64,000 bases of DNA, taken from the NCBI GenBank assembly GCA_022266195.1, contig WHVY01000002.1, forward strand, positions 10,183,001-10,247,000. Reading direction: 5' to 3'. The DNA is from Tetranychus cinnabarinus (taxonomy: Eukaryota > Arthropoda > Arachnida > Trombidiformes > Tetranychidae). How positions within the stretch are numbered: the first letter of the stretch is position 1; every line of letters begins with the position of its first letter. The position numbers and the translations under genes were made by a program. Under the pieces are notes generated by a model. That model did no database searches, had not been told where the DNA came from, and saw only the letters and a program-made list of their open reading frames with translations. Shown here piece after piece: positions 9,343 through 16,822 of this stretch.

Positions 9343-9815
9343 TATTTGAAAATATCTCGTTGTTTTCTTATTACTCTCCTCTTTTTGATTCCTTTCTTTT
9401 TGCTCACTCTTTTCAGAGTGTGCTTCTTCACTTGAGGTAAAGATTTTGCAGGTTTAGAATTTCGTTTCCTTTTATATAATCTCTTTCGGCCACTTCCTTC
9501 CTGCGTCACAACCTTCTCCTTAATTTTAGCTAGTCCTTTATTTGCCAAATCTTTAACACTATCTTTAAAAGCTTGTTGAATTTGTGGGTCTTGTACTACA
9601 CGCTTACCGATACTGACTCCTTTATTCAGAGCTTCTTTGCCCAAATACCTTATAACAGGCATAGCTAAGCGAGAGAAGAAGCTACCGAAACCATACCCTC
9701 TTTGATATCTAGGACCTCTGACTATTCTGATGTCTCCGAATCCAGAACCGACTTGATGCGCAAAATAGTCATTGAAATCACTATCTTTAGGACAGTAAGT
9801 TTTTCTTTGAATCAT
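9342..9815 (-). CDS. Basic virion core protein (adenovirus pX/pVI-like)
   Basis: The 157-residue protein has an amphipathic, glycine-containing segment (GFGSFFSRLAMPVIRYLG, about 44-61) like the membrane-active peptide of adenovirus pVI. Its C-terminal third is very rich in Lys and Arg (about 105-157), like DNA-condensing core proteins. Related adintovirus proteins are reported to package DNA inside the virion and to be cut by the maturation protease. The Gly-rich patches near 23-26 and 106-109 could be cleavage sites, but this is a guess. It is followed at once by the capsid gene through a TAATG overlap. Confidence 0.75.
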   Translation of the reverse strand: MIQRKTYCPKDSDFNDYFAHQVGSGFGDIRIVRGPRYQRGYGFGSFFSRLAMPVIRYLGKEALNKGVSIGKRVVQDPQIQQAFKDSVKDLANKGLAKIKEKVVTQEGSGRKRLYKRKRNSKPAKSLPQVKKHTLKRVSKKKGIKKRRVIRKQRDIFK

Positions 9816-9855
9816 TTTATTAAATTCATCATTTCAATACATTGTTTTCTTTATA

Positions 9856-10983
9856 TTAATTCTTTTTACGAAAATCTAAGCTTACAAAAACTCTTCCAAT
9901 GTTTGCAAATTTAATCTGCTCTCCAGTATCATCCAAGCAAAAAATTGCAATATTTTCAATATGGTTTTTCCGCACTGGATAATATATTCGATGCTCAAAT
10001 GTACAATAACCGATTCCTTGATAAATACCAGTCGTCAATGGTACTGCTCTCAATACAGGTGCTTTAGTTCCTGCAACCGTATGATCTCGTATGATATCAG
10101 TATATACGTACATCAGATTGACATTATTTTTGTGATAAAGAGGTGTTGTTACTACAACTTGCTGTTTAAATGGATCAATATTATCGATCAAAGCATCACC
10201 TGATGGAGAGAAGCCTAAATATTCCATTAATTTCCCGTCTGAAAATTGAGGAACAACTACAATAGATGAAATGTATTTGTATTTTTCAAATGTTTCTCCA
10301 TCTGAGTCATGTTTAGCGCTCATTTCGTCAATAAGTTTGTTTTTGATATAATGCTTTACAGATTCACTTACACCTCCCGCTTCAGTTGGCAGCTTTCCAA
10401 TCTCTTCTAAATCAATGTCATGATCATTTTTGTATTTTGCTTTTATCTGACCAACAGGACCATTTAAAGAAAGATTAAGCATGGTAGCTTTATCTACTAC
10501 TGTAGTGAGAAGACCAGGATAGAAGATTGTTTTCCCATTTTCGCAAACAAATTTAGGATAGGGATCGTAAACAAGGGTAGGTCTGATTCTTTTCAAATTT
10601 GCCATCATTGCAGTGTTGAGTTTATCTATTATCAAATCCACAGGGTCATCTGGAGAAATATCAACAGATGAACCATAATCCCTACCCGCATAGCTATATT
10701 TCAGCCACTTATGATCAGGAGCGTGTATCGTTATCAAGTCAATATTTGGATAAAAGAGGAATTGTGTCATCAAAAGTTTAAAATCAACATGCATTTTCTC
10801 TGATATATCAATAGCAAATTTGACTGGAAAATAAATTTCTGTTAGTGCGACTTCCCAATCACCATCAAGTTCCAATGCGGGATCAATTTGATTTTGAAAT
10901 TTTGATAATGTATTATCTGGAAAGATGTCTGTAGACCCATTTGACGATAGGTCAATTGTAAAGTTAATTGCTGTCATTTGCAA
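9856..10983 (-). CDS. Minor capsid (penton-like) protein
   Basis: The 375-residue protein opens with a strand-rich segment containing FPDNTLSKFQNQI followed by ELDGDWEVALTEIYFP, a signature I associate with the penton-type minor capsid proteins of Polintons and adintoviruses. The rest alternates beta strands with a variable central insertion. Such proteins form the pentameric vertices. The 5' end overlaps the integrase stop by 20 bases, and the stop lies 40 bases before the core protein gene. The frame is intact. The identity is inferred from the N-terminal motif and from its place in the block. Confidence 0.75.
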   Translation of the reverse strand: MQMTAINFTIDLSSNGSTDIFPDNTLSKFQNQIDPALELDGDWEVALTEIYFPVKFAIDISEKMHVDFKLLMTQFLFYPNIDLITIHAPDHKWLKYSYAGRDYGSSVDISPDDPVDLIIDKLNTAMMANLKRIRPTLVYDPYPKFVCENGKTIFYPGLLTTVVDKATMLNLSLNGPVGQIKAKYKNDHDIDLEEIGKLPTEAGGVSESVKHYIKNKLIDEMSAKHDSDGETFEKYKYISSIVVVPQFSDGKLMEYLGFSPSGDALIDNIDPFKQQVVVTTPLYHKNNVNLMYVYTDIIRDHTVAGTKAPVLRAVPLTTGIYQGIGYCTFEHRIYYPVRKNHIENIAIFCLDDTGEQIKFANIGRVFVSLDFRKKN

Positions 10984-12079
10984 GAGTGATATCGGATATC
11001 CAACTATTGAATTTCCTTGGCCAGCCTTCCCACTTGACTAAGTATTTATATTGTCTTTGTGATCTGTCGTAAACTCTCCTAATTATCTTTTCAACTCTGC
11101 GCAATTTATTAGGGTCAAAATCAACCTTTTGTAATTCTTCAGGATAGAAAATTGATGATATATTTTCTCCTTGTAAATCTTTCAATTTATAGATGAATTT
11201 TTGAGGAGTTTCTTTAACTCCTGAAACTTTGAACACTTCATCAGTCCATTTTTGTACTGCATCTTTTTCGAAATTCCCAGTATTTAATGGAATTTTAACA
11301 AAGTCATTTTCATTGAAAGTTTTCTTTTTATTCTCTTCATTTTTTATTGATCTCTGAATAGTTTGCACGATAGATTGTTGATTATCTTGTGTTACAGAGT
11401 TTGGAGTTGTCTTAATAGTTCTGTGGTAAGAGTTGTTGTAATTATCAACAATTTTTTGTAAGTCATCAATGTATCGATGTGTATGTTTATGGTAAATGAA
11501 ACGGTATATACGAGAACGTAATGTTCGTATCAAACGTTCAGCTAAAGCACATTTTATTGAAGCGTCAGTTGTGATGAAGTAATGCACACCCTGCGATGAG
11601 CAGAAAAATTTAAACCTGTTATTGTTGAATTCTCGTCCTTGGTCCGTTTGTAGTTTTTCAGGCTTTCTTCCAGAAGCAAAAATTTCAGAAAAAGCATGTA
11701 TGATTGTGGGTGCTGCTTTATCTCTACACGGTTGTACCCATGCAAATCTACTCAGTATATCAATCACAACAAGCAAATGGTTGACTCCACCGTTTTGCCC
11801 TGACCAATAGGACATGTCCATAAGATCCGCTTGCCATTGTTCATCGATTCTATCAACCAATACAGCTAGCCTTTGAAATTTTTTCCGTCGTATCCGAAAG
11901 TTTGTATATGTTTCTTGCTTCATCAACCACTGTTTTACATCATTGTATTCAATCGATGGGTCATACTCCTTCGCAACTCTGAAAAGCCTTTTAGCACCTC
12001 CGAAACTACCGTGACTATCCAAGTCATAATAAAGTTGATTCAAAAGTTCTTCACGTTGGTCCAATTGATTGTCTGACAT
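10964..12079 (-). CDS. Retroviral-type integrase with C-terminal chromodomain
   Basis: The 371-residue protein has an rve-family catalytic core with Asp85 (WQADLMD), Asp146 (QTDQGREF) and Glu181 (ALAERLIRTLR); the last spacing is close to the D-x35-E pattern. The C-terminal 50 residues form a chromodomain (VEKIIRRVYD...YLVKWEGWP...SWI), which can steer insertion toward methylated histones. It would join the element's ends to host DNA. The intact triad suggests past or present activity. The start overlaps the stop of the preceding small gene by 40 bases. Confidence 0.95.
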   Translation of the reverse strand: MSDNQLDQREELLNQLYYDLDSHGSFGGAKRLFRVAKEYDPSIEYNDVKQWLMKQETYTNFRIRRKKFQRLAVLVDRIDEQWQADLMDMSYWSGQNGGVNHLLVVIDILSRFAWVQPCRDKAAPTIIHAFSEIFASGRKPEKLQTDQGREFNNNRFKFFCSSQGVHYFITTDASIKCALAERLIRTLRSRIYRFIYHKHTHRYIDDLQKIVDNYNNSYHRTIKTTPNSVTQDNQQSIVQTIQRSIKNEENKKKTFNENDFVKIPLNTGNFEKDAVQKWTDEVFKVSGVKETPQKFIYKLKDLQGENISSIFYPEELQKVDFDPNKLRRVEKIIRRVYDRSQRQYKYLVKWEGWPRKFNSWISDITLANDSN

Positions 12080-12321
12080 TTCACAACTTTATTAACCTTT
12101 TTAGGCCTTTTAGATAATTTATTTTCATACTTTTGAACCGCTTTTTTGAAGCTTTCTTTATATTCATTCAAGTCAATTTTAGAATCAGTTTTATCTTCTT
12201 CAATTTTCGACACTTTTGACACTTCCTCAATAGCAGGCACATTTTCATCAATATTACTATCACTTTTGAGGAGATTATATTCTTTTTCTGGAATCACAAC
12301 CATCTTATTAATTACATTCAT
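12040..12321 (-). CDS. Small acidic coiled protein (93 aa)
   Basis: I do not recognise a family. The protein starts with MVVIPEKEYNLL-like residues (the internal Met at residue 7 is an alternative start), continues into an acidic Ser/Asp/Lys segment, and ends in a basic Lys-rich stretch. It is tightly wedged in the leftward block: its ATG overlaps the stop of the upstream gene as ATGA, and its 3' end overlaps the integrase. A minor virion or scaffold role is plausible from position only. Confidence 0.6.
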   Translation of the reverse strand: MNVINKMVVIPEKEYNLLKSDSNIDENVPAIEEVSKVSKIEEDKTDSKIDLNEYKESFKKAVQKYENKLSKRPKKVNKVVKCQTINWTNVKNF

Positions 12322-12665
12322 TGTATAAATTTATCAGCCAACTTTCCTCCTAGATAAGATATTGCTGGCCAAAGTAATGCAGGTAAAAATGCACCCCCGC
12401 TTTGTAAAATAATTTCTTTTCTCTTCTTCAGCGGGATACTTTTTCTTGAAAGTTTTCGAAGTTCAAATTTGTAAGGTGCAAGTTTTGTTCGAGATAAGTC
12501 TTGAATTGGTATATGTCCGTTGAGGGTATTTTTACTTATTTCAGAAATTGCGTAGTAAATGCAAGATTTTGCTTCAGCTAAAAGTCTTTCTCTTTGTTTT
12601 CTAGTCTTGGCTTTAGCAAGCTTTTTTAATGTCGGAAGACACTTTTTAACACCTTCAATCGACAT
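12318..12665 (-). CDS. Small basic protein with hydrophobic GGAFLPALL tail
   Basis: The 115-residue protein is helical and basic for its first 85 residues, then ends in a Gly-Gly-led hydrophobic segment (about 90-110, GGAFLPALLWPAISYLGG) that could insert into or disrupt membranes. Small proteins with this arrangement recur in Polinton-like virion gene blocks, and I read it as a minor virion or membrane-active protein. That is inference from motif and location. A TATA-like box lies about 30 bp upstream of its ATG, making it the likely first gene of the transcript running to the protease. Confidence 0.6.
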   Translation of the reverse strand: MSIEGVKKCLPTLKKLAKAKTRKQRERLLAEAKSCIYYAISEISKNTLNGHIPIQDLSRTKLAPYKFELRKLSRKSIPLKKRKEIILQSGGAFLPALLWPAISYLGGKLADKFIQ

Positions 12666-12691
12666 TTATGTTGTATACAAAAATTATTTGA

Positions 12692-12701
12692 CCTTTATAT
12701 A
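12692..12701 (-). promoter_or_regulatory. TATA box for the leftward virion block
   Basis: The - strand reads TATATAAAGG about 30 bp upstream of the ATG at 12665. No equally good box is seen before the next six genes, so they may share this promoter. Confidence 0.5.
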
Positions 12702-12703
12702 AT

Positions 12704-13348
12704 TTATATCACATATGTATACATGGGTTTATCATGTTCATTGAAAACATTCGTTAATAACCTTATTTTTTCAGGTGTATCAGGTTTAAGATCAATAAAA
12801 AGATATGAATATGGACCCTGAGTTGCATCTTCATAGACACCTTGAAATTTCTTTATTTTTGTCGGAAACATTTGACGCCCTATGTTTGTAATCATAGATT
12901 TATCCCGAGGGTTTTTAAAACATACAACATATTGACTATTGAGACTTATGTTTCGACTCTCTTTCCCTTTCATAAAAAAGTTTTGGGTAATTAAAATTAC
13001 TGAAATATTTCTATGATGAGACCCTTTGGTAAACAAGTTACTAACAAAAGTTTGATTCACTGCCTCTGACATTAAATCGTCTATAACTACCCACTGTGGT
13101 TCATCATTACCGAGTTCATGTATTACTTCTTCTTGTAGTCCTTCGATGAATTTCACAGCATTCATTGAATTGAACACTTTTTGATACTCTCCATAAAGAT
13201 AAGTAATAGACTTTGGTGGTGGATCACAAATATATGCCGCTTTGTTGATCATGTCCCTGATGAAATAAGTTTTACCAGAACCAGTTGGTCCTGCTATTAA
13301 CATTGTAAAAGGGTGTTTCAAATAAATAGAGACAGACATTTGCTTCAA
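12704..13348 (-). CDS. FtsK/HerA-type genome-packaging ATPase
   Basis: The 214-residue P-loop ATPase has Walker A GPTGSGKT (20-27), Walker B WVVIDDL (Asp90-Asp91) and a sensor-like ISVILITQNFF stretch. It matches the packaging ATPases of Polintons and related dsDNA viruses (A32/HerA group), which pump the genome into preformed capsids. Its length is typical. The gene has its own TATA-like box at 13366-13372 and is separated by 38 bp from the next gene downstream. The frame is intact. Confidence 0.92.
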   Translation of the reverse strand: MKQMSVSIYLKHPFTMLIAGPTGSGKTYFIRDMINKAAYICDPPPKSITYLYGEYQKVFNSMNAVKFIEGLQEEVIHELGNDEPQWVVIDDLMSEAVNQTFVSNLFTKGSHHRNISVILITQNFFMKGKESRNISLNSQYVVCFKNPRDKSMITNIGRQMFPTKIKKFQGVYEDATQGPYSYLFIDLKPDTPEKIRLLTNVFNEHDKPMYTYVI

Positions 13349-13365
13349 TAAATTGTTATTTTATT

Positions 13366-13372
13366 ATTTATA
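13366..13372 (-). promoter_or_regulatory. TATA box of the packaging ATPase gene
   Basis: The - strand reads TATAAAT about 20 bp upstream of the ATG at 13348, close for a TATA box, so the leader would be very short. The box lies just inside the 3' end region of the upstream gene. Confidence 0.4.
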
Positions 13373-13381
13373 TTGAGATTT

Positions 13382-13633
13382 TCAAATTACAACTGATGAT
13401 GGATTAGAAGGAGTTTGTATCGGAGTTTCAGACTTGAAAGATCCTAGTCTTGGGTTTGGTAGCAGATATCCAAGAGAAGATCCGAGTACAGCGGTCCAGA
13501 GTGGTAAATTACCAGTTTTCAAAACAATATTAGCTATGGCTGTTATTAGCATGGCAACCAATACCATCAATTGTACAGAAAAGAGTACTTTTTTGTACCA
13601 CATTCTATGTTGATCAGCAGGAGACATTTCCAT
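13382..13633 (-). CDS. Small two-pass membrane protein (83 aa)
   Basis: Two hydrophobic stretches are visible: residues about 16-38 (VLFSVQLMVLVAMLITAIAN) and about 46-60 (LPLWTAVLGSSLGYLL). A Pro/Ser-rich tail follows. Small membrane proteins of this type with a GYLLP-like motif occur in other Polinton-like virion blocks, but the function is unknown; virion entry or assembly would fit. A TATA-like box is at 13669-13675. The gene is intact. Confidence 0.65.
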   Translation of the reverse strand: MEMSPADQHRMWYKKVLFSVQLMVLVAMLITAIANIVLKTGNLPLWTAVLGSSLGYLLPNPRLGSFKSETPIQTPSNPSSVVI

Positions 13634-13668
13634 TGCATAAATTTTACTGAAAAATTTAAAACCTTTAT

Positions 13669-13675
13669 CTTTATA
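13669..13675 (-). promoter_or_regulatory. TATA box of the small membrane protein gene
   Basis: The - strand reads TATAAAG about 36 bp upstream of the ATG at 13633. It coincides with the end of the shifted TBP-like tail frame. Confidence 0.45.
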
Positions 13676-13747
13676 TTGACTTCAGTCTTATATTATAGTC
13701 AAATTCATCGCAATAATGCCAAATTGAATTATAGTCCTTCAATCCTG

Positions 13748-14194
13748 TTATATAACTTTTCCAGACCAAAAAATTATGTAAATAACGTTTGAATCATCCA
13801 GCTTCAGGTGTATACCTGGAAATAACTCTGGTTCATAAGTGCTTCTTGGGTGTAACAATAGTTTATTATAGTCAAAATCACCAATTATCTCTGTGCAAAC
13901 AGTGATGTTAACTATTTTGAAAGAAGTGAACTTTATATCTTGAGGGTACTTAGCACAAAATCGATCAATTAAAACACTTGCGGTCGCAATATTTTGAACA
14001 CCAGTCACATTGATTCTTCCAGAGTCAAAGACAAGAAGACAGCCATCAGGATACTTAAGCACACCTCCCGGAAATGATTTTTTATACTTTATGCCTTGAA
14101 AAGTATCTTTTATTTGTTTTCTACAAAGTTTTGAATTCAATTTAAAGCAAGTAACCAGATTGACAACTTCAATGTTCTCTTGCAAGAATCTCAT
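13748..14194 (-). CDS. TATA-binding-protein (TBP) homologue, 3' frameshifted
   Basis: The 148 residues cover both repeats of the TBP saddle. Repeat 1 has FPGG (Phe41) and LLVFDSG (Phe56); repeat 2 begins FKIVNI and contains TYEPELFPG (Phe125) and IIFWSGKV (Phe142). These four Phe positions match the pairs that kink TATA DNA in eukaryotic TBP, and YEPELFPG is nearly identical to the canonical motif. The frame stops right after SGKVI, where TBP normally has about 25-30 more residues (last strand and helix). The -1 frame continues to 13671 with a TBP-like ITG start, so a 2-base (TA) change in a TATATA run, or ribosomal slippage, separates the tail. The ATG lies 14 bp after the IAP stop, suggesting a shared transcript. 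Confidence 0.9.
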   Translation of the reverse strand: MRFLQENIEVVNLVTCFKLNSKLCRKQIKDTFQGIKYKKSFPGGVLKYPDGCLLVFDSGRINVTGVQNIATASVLIDRFCAKYPQDIKFTSFKIVNITVCTEIIGDFDYNKLLLHPRSTYEPELFPGIHLKLDDSNVIYIIFWSGKVI

Positions 14195-14208
14195 GGTAAA
14201 TAAAATTT

Positions 14209-15345
14209 TTAATCAATAAACTTAAGTCTAAATACTCCTGCTACAAAAGAGCGACACAGAGGACAAGTAGAGACACCTGGGGTACAATCTATGCATGTTA
14301 CTGCATGATCACAAGGATAGAAACAACAGCCTACTTCCTTTTCCAGACAAACTTTACAAGTATATCTACTGTTTGCTGGTTCTACTTTTGTGATTGCAGG
14401 TCTAACAGAATCAGTTCTACCTGTGACTGATTCAATAAATCGTACCCCACACATGATGTATATAAAAGTACAACAAGGTGAAAAAAGTGCATGATTAACC
14501 CAAGCATTATCGTTTTTTATCCATTCCAAAAGTGAATTAGCACAGTGGAAACAAGTAACAAGATCAGATTGTCCTGAATAGAAAAAACCAGCTTCAGCCA
14601 ATTCTAATGGTGTAATAGCTGGATTCGGCCAATCTTTAAAAGTAGCAAGGCGACTTTCAATAGTCACATACTGTGGAAAGCGAGCAACCACGTGATTCGC
14701 AAAGTAATTGATAGTTGTACCAACTACATTTCTTATCGCCGATCTCAATGAATCACGATTATAATTACTTCGACCAGCATCATCTACTTCAATACGATCA
14801 ATGCTTCTACGTTCAACAAATGGAACACCGTCGAGAGCAGCCATTTGTATCGATATTCGTTCGTCTTCAGAAAGACCACCAGCAACGTATCTGATTCCCA
14901 CATTTTCATTTCGATAAATGCCGGTTACATCATCGTTCTCTATTGCTTCAACTGCAGCGTGATTTGCAGAATTTCTTTGAATTGATTCGCCATCATCTAC
15001 TTCAATATCATCGACATCGTCTAAGACAACAGGTGCAACTCGATTCATTCGAGACAAACCATCGCCATCCACTTCGGTAAGGCCAGTAAGGGGTCTTTGA
15101 GCATCACCAATAGCATCTGTTTGAACAGGTTCATCAGTTTCAACAGCTGAAAGAACTGTCATTTCCAATATATCTTCTTCTTCTCGCGTAAGTTCTCTGT
15201 CTGTATCATCTTCACTTAGTTCAACCATGATAACACGGTTGTTTGTGTTTACTGAAGGCATTCCATCATAAGTATAGAATCCAGATGGATGAGCTACTAA
15301 ATGCATGATGGGTATAGACTCCAAACAATTTAGACTCATCTTCAA
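14209..15345 (-). CDS. Inhibitor of apoptosis, one BIR plus RING
   Basis: The 378-residue protein has a long acidic, Asp-rich N-terminal region (1-230), one BIR domain (about 230-292) with perfect zinc spacing C-x2-C-x16-H-x6-C (CFHC...H...C), and a C-terminal C3HC4 RING (about 330-370: CKVC, PCDHAVTCIDC, CPLC). IAPs of this design bind caspases or IAP antagonists and use the RING as a ubiquitin ligase, delaying death of infected cells. The intact zinc ligands suggest a working protein. It is the most upstream gene of the leftward set, with a TATA box at 15391-15397. Two diverged IAP relics occur elsewhere in the window. Confidence 0.93.
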   Translation of the reverse strand: MKMSLNCLESIPIMHLVAHPSGFYTYDGMPSVNTNNRVIMVELSEDDTDRELTREEEDILEMTVLSAVETDEPVQTDAIGDAQRPLTGLTEVDGDGLSRMNRVAPVVLDDVDDIEVDDGESIQRNSANHAAVEAIENDDVTGIYRNENVGIRYVAGGLSEDERISIQMAALDGVPFVERRSIDRIEVDDAGRSNYNRDSLRSAIRNVVGTTINYFANHVVARFPQYVTIESRLATFKDWPNPAITPLELAEAGFFYSGQSDLVTCFHCANSLLEWIKNDNAWVNHALFSPCCTFIYIMCGVRFIESVTGRTDSVRPAITKVEPANSRYTCKVCLEKEVGCCFYPCDHAVTCIDCTPGVSTCPLCRSFVAGVFRLKFID

Positions 15346-15390
15346 TAAGGTTTAAAATACGAATGAATAAAATTCAATATGAAACTTTGA

Positions 15391-15397
15391 ATTTATA
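15391..15397 (-). promoter_or_regulatory. TATA box of the IAP gene
   Basis: The - strand reads TATAAAT about 46 bp upstream of the ATG at 15345, with an ATTCATTCG initiator-like stretch between. It could also drive the TBP homologue. Confidence 0.5.
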
Positions 15398-15399
15398 CT

Positions 15400-16822
15400 C
15401 AAAAACTAGGTTACATTATCATTTCAGTTATTTTTAAATCTTGCGAAACGAGAAGAATGAACTACTGACATATATAATTTACTAAAAAAAGATTCAGATT
15501 GATAAAAATAGTTTTTAAAACAAATTTCTGCATAATGAGTAGATTAATTTGATGGATGGATTAAGATAATTATTAATATAATGGATAAGAGATCAATGAG
15601 AATGGGGTATCTTGTGTATCTTTATTACTACTCATGACGAGTTTGGTTACAAAAAAAGTGTTCATTTTTGTTCACATCTGACAGGAGATTTGCACATGGC
15701 TCATGTTAGTGTCTTAATTGAGTTCATCTGAAGATTATATTATAACTGTCATCATGTGATGAACACGCGTTTCCTTTTTATTTGCTCATCATTTACTCAT
15801 CTCAACACAATATGATTCAGTTGTTATCTTCATCATCATCTGTCATCATCCTTATTCATGTTTCATTAGACAATTCATTTTGTATTCTTAACCTTGTTTT
15901 CCAGGCCTTACCATGACAACCTTGATTTGACATTTGATTACCTTTGATTAGCAAAGAAACCAAAAGTAAAGTTATAAAGGGTCAAATTGGATTTATTGAA
16001 TATAAATTGAAAGTTGATTAAGAAAAAGAAATCCTTGTGTTTGATATTGAATCGGAATCGGTTGAAAAAAAAATCTGAAGTGAGAAATGAATTTTCGATC
16101 AACTTTTATTAACTCTTGTTGTCCAACAATTTAATATCGAAACTGTGCTGGATAAATATTTATCGATTTTTTTTATTCTCCAGCCTTTCATTTTGTGAAT
16201 TTCAATTGTTCAAATGAAATTCATTGTCAATACTTTCTTGTGTCCAATGTAATTACATGAACCAATAAATGTAATGAAACATCCAACAAAGACACAAGTT
16301 CTTGTTGAACAAAACTCGAGCAAACTTGAGAAATTGGTTGACCAAAATGATGATAAACAAAACTGAATGAAACTTGCTTTTATCAATCATTATATGACCT
16401 AAGGTTAAACTCTGTTACCTTCGTCATCTTTATCTTCATTATCATCATTGCATTATCATTGTTATGCTATATATTTTTTTGTTTTATCATTTTATTATTA
16501 CCTTTATTATTGCCATTAAATGTTTTTTCCTTCTTCACATTATTAATACTCGGTTTTAAGATATAATAGTAAAAGTTGAGTACTAAAAAAGAGGAAAACA
16601 ACTGGACGTTATGACTTTAGGGTAAGACTGATTGGATCTGAACAATTATCATGAACCTTCACCTGAACGAATGTTTCCCTTCTGGAATTAACAAGTATTT
16701 TCAGTAGACCTTAAATGAACGTTTTCAGAGTGTTCTCATAACATGATAACATTTATCAAATTTATTGGTGCGAAATTTTGATTTACAAAGTGAAAAATTA
16801 GTGCGTTACCCTATTCTCTAAT
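15400..16822. other. Non-coding AT-rich gap
   Basis: No gene is recognisable. It holds one copy of a ~45 bp dispersed motif (15588-15635, second copy 38966-39010) and one copy of a 28 bp sequence shared with 46435-46462 (here 16671-16698). Confidence 0.5.

Larger units (their letters stand above)
240..15400. mobile_element. Endogenous Polinton/Maverick (adintovirus-like) element
   Basis: The region carries the diagnostic Polinton set: protein-primed PolB with a divergent transcription block, retrovirus-type integrase with chromodomain, FtsK/HerA ATPase, adenain-like protease, hexon-like capsid and penton-like protein, plus dUTPase, PC4-like, TBP-like, IAP and BTB-like accessory genes. Replication and accessory genes run rightward (0.5-7.6 kb); integration, virion and regulatory genes run leftward (15.3-7.7 kb), converging near 7.6 kb. 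Ends are approximate: no terminal inverted repeats or target duplication were found, so the copy may be end-truncated or its ends diverged. Most frames are intact, which points to a fairly recent insertion. Confidence 0.9.
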
